NCBI GenBank assembly: GCA_014650415.1
Contig: BMUX01000028.1
Location: 1-63,790 of the forward strand
From: Streptomyces spiroverticillatus
GTDB taxonomy: Bacteria > Actinomycetota > Actinomycetes > Streptomycetales > Streptomycetaceae
Direction: 5' to 3'
DNA length: 63,790 nt
The notes beneath the pieces are model-generated. The model saw nothing but the letters and a program-made list of their open reading frames with translations. It was not told where the DNA came from and ran no database searches. Below, in pieces: positions 42,628 through 49,698 of this stretch (its first letter is position 1; every line of letters begins with the position of its first letter). Made by a program: the position numbers and the translations under genes.

Positions 42628-43521
42628 TCACTCGGTGAAGACCTTCACGGAGTCCGGGCGCCCGTCGTTTCGGTTGACGCTGATGAAGAAGTCGCCCCCA
42701 ACGTGGGTGACATCTTCGATCTCGTCTTTAAGGTCGTCCCCCGGAATTCCGATGTCGGTCTCCACGTCACCTCCGGACCAGTTGTACTGGTACACCCAGT
42801 TCCACCCGGTGGCGGGCGTTGAACTGTTGATGGACTTGGTGTTCCAGATGTAGTTCTCGGAGCAGTCAATGCCTTGGTCGGAACGATTGTCGTGAGTCGT
42901 CAGGTTGCTCTTCACCAGCGTCCATCCGCTCGTCAGCGAACCGGAACCGGGATGGGTCCACAGGTTGCCCGCGCGGCGGGCAGCGTATTTCCCGGCTCCG
43001 CCGGCCGCCGTCGCGCTGTAGCAGAAGCCGCTGATATTGCCGATGGGCAGACGGACCACCTCGCTTGCGCCAATGGCTCCGGCCGAGTCCAGGTGAATGA
43101 TCGTCACATCCGGGCTGTGGTAAGCCGATTGGCTTCCCTGGGTGGCGATCAGGGCAGGGCCCTGGCCCCGGTAGTCAGGGTGGTAGGCGAGGTCGTTGCC
43201 GTGGCCGAGCGCGGGTATGGAGGTCGGCGCCCCGGCGCAGGTCCAACTGTTGCCGTCCCAGGTGGAGCCGTCGCGCAACCACCTGGACAGGACCGGCTCC
43301 GCCCCGCTCGCCTTGGTGAAAATGATGTAGAGCTGGCCGCCAGGCCCGGCGACCATGCCTTGCATGACGGTGCGGCCCGCCCTGCAGGCACTGCTGGTCG
43401 GGATGTTGAGCCGTTCCGCCCCACTCCTGTCCGTGGCGGCGTAGGCGGACGATGTCGAGGCAGTGGCGATTCCGGTCAGGAGTGCCAGCACGGACGCAAA
43501 ACTCAGTAGTTTCTTCTTCAC
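42628..43521 (-). CDS. Secreted protein of unknown function, lower GC than neighbours
   Basis: 297 residues from GTG 43521, preceded by GGAGGAGGGG. A signal peptide (VKKKLLSFASVLALLTGIAT, cleaved near AYA) leads to a beta-rich extracellular domain with repeated strands (GQLYIIFTKASG, PALIATQGSQSAYHS, NWVYQYNWSGGDVETDIG). Cysteines in SSACRAG, SWTCAG, SGFCYS and IDCSEN could pair. It resembles lectin-like or propeller-type secreted proteins, but I cannot name the family. Base composition is visibly less GC-rich than the rest of the window, suggesting transfer. Confidence 0.8.
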   Translation of the reverse strand: MKKKLLSFASVLALLTGIATASTSSAYAATDRSGAERLNIPTSSACRAGRTVMQGMVAGPGGQLYIIFTKASGAEPVLSRWLRDGSTWDGNSWTCAGAPTSIPALGHGNDLAYHPDYRGQGPALIATQGSQSAYHSPDVTIIHLDSAGAIGASEVVRLPIGNISGFCYSATAAGGAGKYAARRAGNLWTHPGSGSLTSGWTLVKSNLTTHDNRSDQGIDCSENYIWNTKSINSSTPATGWNWVYQYNWSGGDVETDIGIPGDDLKDEIEDVTHVGGDFFISVNRNDGRPDSVKVFTE

Positions 43522-43632
43522 TCGGTGCCCCTCCTCCATGGACGAGGAGGAGGCTAGCAGTAGGCGTGTACATTTCATTCAAGGTGCTGTCAACTCACCT
43601 CACTGGTAAGGACTTTGACCAGAAGTCCCGGA

Positions 43633-43725
43633 GCGTACGACCTGTGGAAGTTCGTGAACGCGACCTTCCGTCAAAACCGGACGGGCTGCCGGCGCCGCCG
43701 CGTGCCCCACGACTTCCCGGCCTGA
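43633..43725 (+). pseudogene. IS5-type transposase N-terminal fragment
   Basis: The frame from 43633 reads LWKFVNATFRQNRTGCRRRR, then VPHDFPA and a TGA. The pattern NATxxQNRTGCQWRxLPHDFP is the N-terminal signature of many IS5-family transposases. Only about 30 codons survive and the rest of the element is absent. Confidence 0.55.
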
Positions 43726-43773
43726 CCGGCGCCCCCTGAATGCTTGCGGCATCGCGCATGGAAGCCTGTCCGC

Positions 43774-44235
43774 ATGGACGCATGCGAGGACCGACTCGAC
43801 GGCGGGTGGAAGTGGTGGGAGGCCGCCGTCGAAGAGGCGCAGGAAGGGCGCTGGGTCCGTGACGCCGTAGAACGGCAGGTCATCAAGGACATCGCTGCCG
43901 CCACCAACCCTCTCCACGGTGGGCGGATGGCCCCGTTCACCGAGGACTCGTGGCACGTACGCATCGGGAGGATCGCGAACTGGGCCGGCGTCCTGCGGCT
44001 CGCGGCCCGGTCGGGCGGCTGGGTGCTCCACCCCGTCGCCGGGCGCGTCCCGCCAAACCCTGCCGGCATGACCGAGCTGCTGTCCGGCATCTACGCGGTC
44101 GGCGAGCAGGGAGAGATCTGGATGCAGCGTCTCCTTGCGGGGGAGCTGCCGCCAGAAGACGAGATCGCGAAGGCCGAGGGCTTCCTCACCGGGCCGGGGT
44201 CGGTCGAGGACCTTGAGCTCTTCTTCTACGACTGA
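43774..44235 (+). CDS. Hypothetical protein
   Basis: 153 residues. Charged helical N-terminus (RLDGGWKWWEAAVEEAQEGR), then HVRIGRIANWAGVLRLAARS and EDEIAKAEGFLTGPGS. No motif or signal peptide. It converges on the CbrC-like gene 35 bp away. ATG 43774 is the likely start. Confidence 0.65.
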   Translation: MDACEDRLDGGWKWWEAAVEEAQEGRWVRDAVERQVIKDIAAATNPLHGGRMAPFTEDSWHVRIGRIANWAGVLRLAARSGGWVLHPVAGRVPPNPAGMTELLSGIYAVGEQGEIWMQRLLAGELPPEDEIAKAEGFLTGPGSVEDLELFFYD

Positions 44236-44270
44236 AAGAGGGAAGGGGTACATGCTGGGCCGAGCTGTGG

Positions 44271-44804
44271 CTAGGAAGCGTCGGCGTAGGCGAGATGGGT
44301 GTCGCAGACGGTGCAGCGGAAGAGCATGGCGTTTGCCTCCTGCCCGAGGTGGGTCAGGAAGTTCTCGAGCCGGGACGCGTCGTGCCAACCACCCATCCGA
44401 AGGTCGAGTCGAAGCTGGTCGAGTGCCTCGGGGTGGGTTGCCAGTTCGGCGTATCCGACCTCGCCGATGAAGGCGGCCGCGTCGTTGCAGTGGACAAGCC
44501 AGTACGGATCCTGCCAGGCCTGGAAGCCGGGGGTGCGGCGGGTGACCTCCTCGACGGTCTCCCCGCTGAGGCCCTCGAACCCGTATGCATCGGTGAATTC
44601 GCCTTCGAACCGTTCCGCGGCACTGCCGTCGGCGATGCACCAGGGGCAGAATCTCCCACTGACCTCTCGGGCCGTGTAGAAGGTAGCGGTATAGATCCAC
44701 CCCGTGCTGCGGTTGCAGCAGACGCAGGTCTCGGCGCTCTCGCGGACGGACCCGCTCGCGACGGGGTCGGGGTGGTGGCGAAAGTGCGGCAGGCCGGTAC
44801 TCAC
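44271..44804 (-). CDS. CbrC family protein (UPF0167)
   Basis: 177 residues from GTG 44804. STGLPHFRHHPDPVASGSVR, then CVCCNRSTGWIYT and GRFCPWCIADGSAA are the conserved zinc-ribbon-like CxxC pairs of CbrC/UPF0167. The C-terminal end adds FRCTVCDTHLAY. E. coli CbrC is linked to CreBC-dependent colicin E2 tolerance; in Streptomyces the role is unknown. The gene follows the ISKra4 transposase remnant on the same strand. Confidence 0.88.
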   Translation of the reverse strand: MSTGLPHFRHHPDPVASGSVRESAETCVCCNRSTGWIYTATFYTAREVSGRFCPWCIADGSAAERFEGEFTDAYGFEGLSGETVEEVTRRTPGFQAWQDPYWLVHCNDAAAFIGEVGYAELATHPEALDQLRLDLRMGGWHDASRLENFLTHLGQEANAMLFRCTVCDTHLAYADAS

Positions 44805-44916
44805 GGGTGAGTCTGCCGCTGAATGGAGAGATCCGCCTCGACGCCGGTGGTCTGTGCTTCGGGGGGCGTGCCTGTGAACCTCATGGGCCGCAGTCTGTCC
44901 GCAAGCAGGCCCGTGA

Positions 44917-45163
44917 TCAAGCGGTGAGTTGGAAGTCCTGCTGGTCGGGGGTGGGAGAGAGACGCTCGTGCTCGCGGGTGTTGTGAAGTGCCAGCAGGCG
45001 CCCTCGACGACACCGGTGGCGATCGGCCAGCCCGCATCGGCCTCGGCGGTGCCTGGCTCGTGAAAGGCGTGTGCCGCAGCCCATACGTATGCACTGACGT
45101 GCTCGAAGTCGAGGATCACGCGGACCGTGACGCTCCGCCGGGCGGCTGCGGCATGGATCAGGT
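44917..45163 (-). pseudogene. ISKra4-type transposase remnant with internal deletion
   Basis: Three pieces of an ISKra4-type transposase remain in order: VTVRVILDFEHVSAYVWAAA, then GWPIATGVVEGAC (the GWPIATGVIEGACRH box), then after a frame change REHERLSPTPDQQDFQLTA with a TGA at the true C-terminus. In complete elements the first two are about 60 residues apart and the last about 45 residues further on; here they are almost fused. It cannot be active. Confidence 0.7.
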
Positions 45164-45186
45164 CGAGCCAAGCACTCGAGAGCTAC

Positions 45187-45206
45187 TGTACCTACTAGTA
45201 TGTACA
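45187..45206. promoter_or_regulatory. 20-bp palindromic operator of the TetR operon
   Basis: TGTACCTACTAGTATGTACA is a palindrome with one mismatched pair, directly in front of the TetR start. The AT-rich centre TACTAG may double as a -10 element. Autoregulation is the likely meaning. Confidence 0.6.
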
Positions 45207-45214
45207 CTTCCTGC

Positions 45215-45790
45215 ATGAGCACTGCGGAACGTCTGATCGAGAGCACTCGCGAGCTGCTGTGGGAACGCGGCTACACCGGCACCAGCCCGAAGGCGATCCA
45301 GCAGCGGGCCGGCGCGGGGCAGGGAAGCATGTACCACCACTTCGCCGGAAAGCCGGACTTGGCGCTCGCCGCGATCCGGCGCACCGCCGAGGAGATGCGC
45401 GTCAGGGCCGAGGAGCAGTTCTCCGCACCGGGGACCGCGGTGGATCGCATCACCGCGTACCTGCTCCGGGAGCGGGACGTCCTCAAGGGCTGCCCGATCG
45501 GGCGCCTCACCCAGGACCCGGATGTCATGGCCGACCCTGCGCTGCGGGCCCCCGTCGACGAAACCCTCGCCTGGCTGCGGGGACGCCTTGCCGACTTGCT
45601 GGCCGAGGGGCGCGAGCGCGGCGAACTGGGTGCCGCGCTGGACCCGCAGGCGACCGCCGCGACGGTCGTCGCGGTACTGCAGGGCGGCTACGTCCTGGCG
45701 CGCGCCGCCGACTCGGTGCAGCCGTTCGACCAGGCGGTCACCGGGGTGCTGGGCCTCCTGGCCGCTCATGTCCCCACCACCCACGAGTAG
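45215..45790 (+). CDS. TetR family transcriptional regulator
   Basis: 191 residues. The HTH region is TRELLWERGYTGTSPKAIQQ with the recognition helix GSMYHHFAGKPDLALAAIR; DVLKGCPIGRLTQDP in the C-terminal part occurs in the YxaF/LmrA-like TetR group. ATG 45215 is chosen, but no good ribosome site precedes it. ATG 45200 lies within the palindrome, so the mRNA may be nearly leaderless. It leads an operon with the cupin and DUF4865 genes. Confidence 0.9.
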   Translation: MSTAERLIESTRELLWERGYTGTSPKAIQQRAGAGQGSMYHHFAGKPDLALAAIRRTAEEMRVRAEEQFSAPGTAVDRITAYLLRERDVLKGCPIGRLTQDPDVMADPALRAPVDETLAWLRGRLADLLAEGRERGELGAALDPQATAATVVAVLQGGYVLARAADSVQPFDQAVTGVLGLLAAHVPTTHE

Positions 45791-45806
45791 AGAGGTCCGG
45801 CGTTTC

Positions 45807-46217
45807 ATGCGTGTCTCCCGTACGCCGCAGCCCACCGCCGTCGCACCACCCGAGTGGGTTTCCGGCGCGGCATGGGTCGACGAGCTCGCCGCGCCCGAGG
45901 AACCCTCGCGCTTGAGGGTCGACAGTGTTCACTTCGCGCCGGGCGCCCGAACCGCGTGGCATCGCCACCCCCTCGGCCAGGTTCTGCACGTCACCGAGGG
46001 GACCGGGCTCGTCCAGTGCCGCGGCGGAGAGGTGCACACGATTCGCGCCGGAGACAGCGTGCGCATCGCGCCGGGTGAGTGGCATTGGCACGGAGCCTCA
46101 CCCCGCACCTTCATGACACATCTGGTCGTCCAGGAAGTCGCCGAGGGCGGCACCGAAGCCGAACGCGGCCCCCATGTCACCGAGGCCGAGTACCTGACCG
46201 GCCTGCTCGCCCACTGA
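45807..46217 (+). CDS. Cupin domain protein
   Basis: 136 residues, single cupin barrel. The metal motif 1 is WHRHPLGQVLHVTEGTG (HxH...E/G) and motif 2 PGEWHWHGASP. Members of this CMD-associated cupin group are annotated as (R)-mandelonitrile-lyase-like or quercetinase-like. It begins 16 bases after the TetR gene, which suggests co-transcription. Confidence 0.88.
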   Translation: MRVSRTPQPTAVAPPEWVSGAAWVDELAAPEEPSRLRVDSVHFAPGARTAWHRHPLGQVLHVTEGTGLVQCRGGEVHTIRAGDSVRIAPGEWHWHGASPRTFMTHLVVQEVAEGGTEAERGPHVTEAEYLTGLLAH

Positions 46218-46266
46218 TCACCCGCTGACTACCCACTGATTACCCACCAAGAAGGCAGCATCGCCC

Positions 46267-46881
46267 GTGTACGCAAAGCAGTACGAGATCACCCTGCCCG
46301 CCTACTACGACATGAAGATCATCCGTAAGCGGGTCGCCGAGGGCGGCCACGTCCTCGACGACCGGGCCGGACTGGGTCTGAAGGCGTACGTCATCCGTGA
46401 ACGCGGCGTCGACGGCTCGCCGGTCAACCAGTACGCCCCCTTCTACCTCTGGAACGACACCGGCGCGATGGCCCAATTCCTCGTCGGCGGCGGAGGATTC
46501 CAGAACATCGTCCGGGACTTCGGCCGCCCCGTCGCCCGGCATTGGGCCGGCATCGCCTGCCATGCCGGCCCCGCCCGCTCGGCAACTCCCCAGGCAGCCT
46601 CGCGCCGTCTCGTACCGATACCTGCCGACGCGGACCCGGACGGCACCGGACTGGGCCTGTCCGCGCTGATCGAGCGGGAGGTCGAACAACTGAAACGGCT
46701 CTCCGGACAGGACGGCGTACACACCGCTGCACTGGCCGTCGACCCCCACCACTGGCAACTGCTGCGGTTCGTGGTGTGGGCGGACTCCTCCGAGCCGGAC
46801 GAGGAAGCGACCGAGCGCTACAAGGTGCTGCACCTGTCCGCCCCCGGCCTGGGCGACCTGCCGGAGGGCCGGAGCTGGTAG
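46267..46881 (+). CDS. DUF4865 family protein
   Basis: 204 residues: MYAKQYEITLPAYYDMKIIR, then LKAYVIRERGVDGSPVNQYA, PFYLWNDTGAMAQFLVGGGG, and a GIACHAGPARS segment with a Cys. This pattern is typical of DUF4865, which is often paired with TetR regulators and cupins in actinobacteria. The role is unknown; the co-location suggests an aldehyde/quinone or stress response. Confidence 0.85.
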   Translation: MYAKQYEITLPAYYDMKIIRKRVAEGGHVLDDRAGLGLKAYVIRERGVDGSPVNQYAPFYLWNDTGAMAQFLVGGGGFQNIVRDFGRPVARHWAGIACHAGPARSATPQAASRRLVPIPADADPDGTGLGLSALIEREVEQLKRLSGQDGVHTAALAVDPHHWQLLRFVVWADSSEPDEEATERYKVLHLSAPGLGDLPEGRSW

Positions 46882-46995
46882 CGCCTGCTGCTTGCGATCG
46901 GGAGCATCATCCTCACGGGCCTACTGGGTCGCCACTGCGAACATGACCCACCGCCTGACCACGCCGAGCCCGGCCTCGCCTCGGACACTCCCTCG

Positions 46996-47883
46996 CTAGT
47001 CTCGGCGGTGGGAGTCCGTCCATTCGTCGGTGTTCCACAGAACGGGCATGGCGCCGACCGGGTCGAAATGGATGTAGGGGTCGTTGCTGTGGACCAGACA
47101 GATCAGCCGCCGCTGTAGTACGGCCGCTTCACGTGCCCGGCCGGCGATGATGTCGAGTACGCACTGCGCCGCCCGGGGTAAGGCAGCTGCGAACCGGTCG
47201 TAGTCGCTGAAGGCGAGGACCAGCCCCGCGCCCTCCGCCGAGTCGTCGTAGCCGCCGTAACAGGCCACGTCGCCGAGGCAGTCGTGGAGTGCGGCAAGGT
47301 TGTGGCCGTAGTAGTCGGGAAACCGCAGGGCAGCAGCGACGGCACGGTGCATGTCCCGTTCCGTGTTCCATTGGCCCGCCGCCAGACGGACGACACGGAA
47401 GTCGCAGTCTTCGAGGCGCCGCACAGCCTCCTCGAGGAGCCGCTGGCGCCGGAAGAGGGTGACGAAGGTGTCGCCCATGTACTCGATGCCGGGCCGGCCG
47501 GATGCCGAAGTGCTCGGCTTCTGCTCCGAGGCGGCGTGACGACGGTAGGCGTCCAGCAACCGGAAGAACTCTTCGACAGGAGTGGCTCCGTCGGACGTCT
47601 CCTGCTCGATTTGAGTGGCCCAGTTGAGTGAGCTGGGTCGGCCGAAGTGCTCGCAGAGCCACTGGTTGAAAGGGCCGTCGCCCCAGAAGGGGAAGTGCTC
47701 GTCGACGGAGTGCACACCCAGCGCCACCTGGTAGCCGACGAGTATGGATTCCAGATGGTGAAGGGACCTCTGCGGTGGTAGCCACATGCCGGGTCGCAGG
47801 CGGATCTGGTCCAGGAAGTCGTACACATCCGTGCACTCCTGCCAGTGCTTGGCGGTGTTCTGCGAGTCATCTTCGGACGGCAT
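46996..47883 (-). CDS. Barstar-domain protein with N-terminal extension
   Basis: 295 residues. The C-terminal part (residues about 155-275) matches the barstar ribonuclease-inhibitor family: FRVVRLAAGQWNTERDMHRA, LRFPDYYGHNLAALHDCLGD, with the acidic DYYGHN/ALHDCL face. The N-terminal 150 residues (DVYDFLDQIRLRPGMWLPPQ, LESILVGYQVALG) are an extra domain seen in immunity-like proteins. Barstar-type proteins block secreted RNases; no barnase-like gene is nearby. One TTA codon (plus 47179-47181) is present. Confidence 0.8.
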   Translation of the reverse strand: MPSEDDSQNTAKHWQECTDVYDFLDQIRLRPGMWLPPQRSLHHLESILVGYQVALGVHSVDEHFPFWGDGPFNQWLCEHFGRPSSLNWATQIEQETSDGATPVEEFFRLLDAYRRHAASEQKPSTSASGRPGIEYMGDTFVTLFRRQRLLEEAVRRLEDCDFRVVRLAAGQWNTERDMHRAVAAALRFPDYYGHNLAALHDCLGDVACYGGYDDSAEGAGLVLAFSDYDRFAAALPRAAQCVLDIIAGRAREAAVLQRRLICLVHSNDPYIHFDPVGAMPVLWNTDEWTDSHRRD

Positions 47884-47968
47884 GGGCGCAGCCTACGGGC
47901 CGTTGGCGGAGGGCCGTGATCAGGGAGGACGCCCCGGCGCTTGTGCCGTCCTGCCACGGTTGTCAGAG

Positions 47969-48580
47969 GTGCCTGTCATCGTGTTCGCCGTGGACATCGA
48001 TTCCTTCTGGGAGCTCATCGAGGAATGCCGGGCGAAGGCTCACGGCCGGGCTGAACGGCTTGCGTGGCTGGAGGAGGAGCTGGCGCGAAAGCCTGTGAGT
48101 GAGGTCGTGGGGTTCCAGGTATGCCTTGACCGTCTGTGCGAGTTGGGGTTCACCTGGGAGCTCTGGGCTGCTGCTGAGCGGATCTTCGGCGGCTGGTGCT
48201 CGGACGACGGCTTCTGTTACTTCCGTCTGTGGGTGGTCGGATTGGGCCGCAGTGCGTTCGAGCGGGTGGTGCAGTCGCCCGACACCCTGGCCGAAGTCCC
48301 TGAAGTACAGCGCTTGGTGGGCCGTCCGCGAGGTGCTTGGGGCGATGACGACTGGCCGGAGTGGGAGGAACTGGACTATGTCGCGGCCGAAGCCTACGAA
48401 CGTGCGCCCCGGGGGTCGGACGGGTTCTCCACCTTCCACGAGGCCGTGGACGCCCAACAGGGTGCCGATGAGGTGGTCCGGGAACCTCTTGGGAAGCGTT
48501 GGGACGTGCGGGACGAGGTCGAAGCAGCGCTCAGGCTGCCGCAGTTGAGCTCCCGGTTCCCCGTCACGCTGCAGCCCTGA
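47969..48580 (+). CDS. DUF4240 family protein
   Basis: 203 residues. FWELIEECRAKAHGRAERLA, then FTWELWAAAERIFGGWCSDD and FCYFRLWVVGLGRSAFERVV form the DUF4240 domain, known from actinobacteria and often near polymorphic toxin/immunity genes. No signal peptide. GTG 47969 is weakly supported, and GTG 47990 immediately before DIDSFW is an alternative. Divergent from the barstar-type gene. Confidence 0.82.
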   Translation: MPVIVFAVDIDSFWELIEECRAKAHGRAERLAWLEEELARKPVSEVVGFQVCLDRLCELGFTWELWAAAERIFGGWCSDDGFCYFRLWVVGLGRSAFERVVQSPDTLAEVPEVQRLVGRPRGAWGDDDWPEWEELDYVAAEAYERAPRGSDGFSTFHEAVDAQQGADEVVREPLGKRWDVRDEVEAALRLPQLSSRFPVTLQP

Positions 48581-48732
48581 GCCGTCAGGAGACGCACGTC
48601 CATACCGGCTCGTGACGCGTGCGCTCCTGCCCGGTCCTCCGGGGTTCCTTGGGGCACGAGGGGTGGAGGTCGTGGCGTCGGTGTTCGACCGTCGGGAGCG
48701 GCGGGGGCCCGTGGGGGAGCCCGGCACGGATC

Positions 48733-48826
48733 GTGCCGGACGTTCGTACGAGCGCGATCACCGTGCACGGACTCGCCGACGACGCCACCCGGCGGCTGCG
48801 CGAGCGGGCGCGTCCAGGAGCTGCTG
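48733..48826 (+). pseudogene. FitA/Arc-type antitoxin remnant
   Basis: The frame VRTSAITVHGLADDATRRL, then RERARPG, matches the N-terminal ribbon-helix-helix of FitA/VapB-type antitoxins (ITVHGLDDDxxRRLRxRA). After RERAR the frame is lost and no helix or toxin gene follows. The 48581-48918 gap contains no other supported gene. Confidence 0.5.
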
Positions 48827-48918
48827 GAGGCCGCGCAGCTGGCCGACCCGGTGCGCCCCGAAGGGCGACCACAACACCCCGGCGCAGCTGCGCGAGGCGA
48901 CGCGCTGACCAGCCGGGC

Positions 48919-49512
48919 TCACAGGGCGTTCGGCAGGGCCTCCCACAAGTGGGGCCGGTCGGAGGCCTCTTGGAGTGCGTGTACGACGTCGGGGTGCGGC
49001 GCGGCGTACAGCACCGGGTAGTCCACTTCCCCGCGCTCCTCCTGCGGCACCCACGCCAGCCGTTCGCCGCCGAGGGAGAACTGTGCGTCGACGCCCTCCT
49101 TGTTGCCGCGCGCGTCCTGCCGGTGCCAGGCTCCGTTGAAGCGCACGGCGACCAGCCCGTGCAGGCAGTGTCCCTGCGCCCCGTCGTACTCCAGCCGCTG
49201 GTAGCAGAGGGCGGTGGGGATGCCCTCGGCCCGCAGCAGGGCCGTGAGGGCGTGCGCCTTGGCGTGGCAGATGCCGGTGCCCTGTTCCAGTACGTCGGAG
49301 GCGCGCCAAGTGACGCGCAGGTCGCCCGAGTCCGCCGAGTGCGGGATCGTGTCGCGTACGAATTCGTAGGCCGCGCGCGCATAGGCATACGAGTCGGCCA
49401 CGCCCTCCGCCAGGCGCGCGGCCGTTTTCCGTACGTACGGATGGTGGTGGTCGATGACTTCGTCGGCGGCCAAGTAGGCGGACAGGTCCGGGGTTTGTTG
49501 GATCAGCTCCAT
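48919..49512 (-). CDS. Transglutaminase-like domain protein
   Basis: 197 residues. GTGICHAKAHALTALLRAEG carries the catalytic Cys, with CLHGLVAVRFNGAWHRQDAR (His) and the following Asp region completing the Cys-His-Asp triad of the transglutaminase-like superfamily. No signal peptide. Many such proteins are cysteine peptidases or of unknown function. Start ATG 49512. The upstream 85 bp is unusually AT-rich (TATATCTATGC) and probably holds the promoter. Confidence 0.88.
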   Translation of the reverse strand: MELIQQTPDLSAYLAADEVIDHHHPYVRKTAARLAEGVADSYAYARAAYEFVRDTIPHSADSGDLRVTWRASDVLEQGTGICHAKAHALTALLRAEGIPTALCYQRLEYDGAQGHCLHGLVAVRFNGAWHRQDARGNKEGVDAQFSLGGERLAWVPQEERGEVDYPVLYAAPHPDVVHALQEASDRPHLWEALPNAL

Positions 49513-49600
49513 GGCGCACGAGCATAGAAATGCGACCACCTGTGAGTCAATGCATTTGCGGAGGCGCGTATATCTATGCAGCGAGTCGGGGGCTGTGATG

Positions 49601-49643
49601 GATGGTGCGCGGCCACTCCCGACCACAGGGGCCGCGCACCATC
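49601..49643 (-). terminator. Hairpin after the amidase gene
   Basis: GATGGTGCGCGGCC (49601-49614) is the perfect complement of GGCCGCGCACCATC (49630-49643) across a 15-base loop. It lies 56 bases after the amidase stop on the minus strand and before the transglutaminase-like promoter. Confidence 0.75.
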
Positions 49644-49698
49644 ACCCGGGATGCCCGAGCGGCCGCACGAGAAGGTGCGGCCGCCTGCTGGTGCCTGC

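Noticed and set aside
43600..44700. Minus-strand frame of 366 codons across the hypothetical gene at 43774
   Set aside because: It crosses the CbrC coding region in the wrong phase and has no ribosome site; the opposite-strand frame is more plausible.
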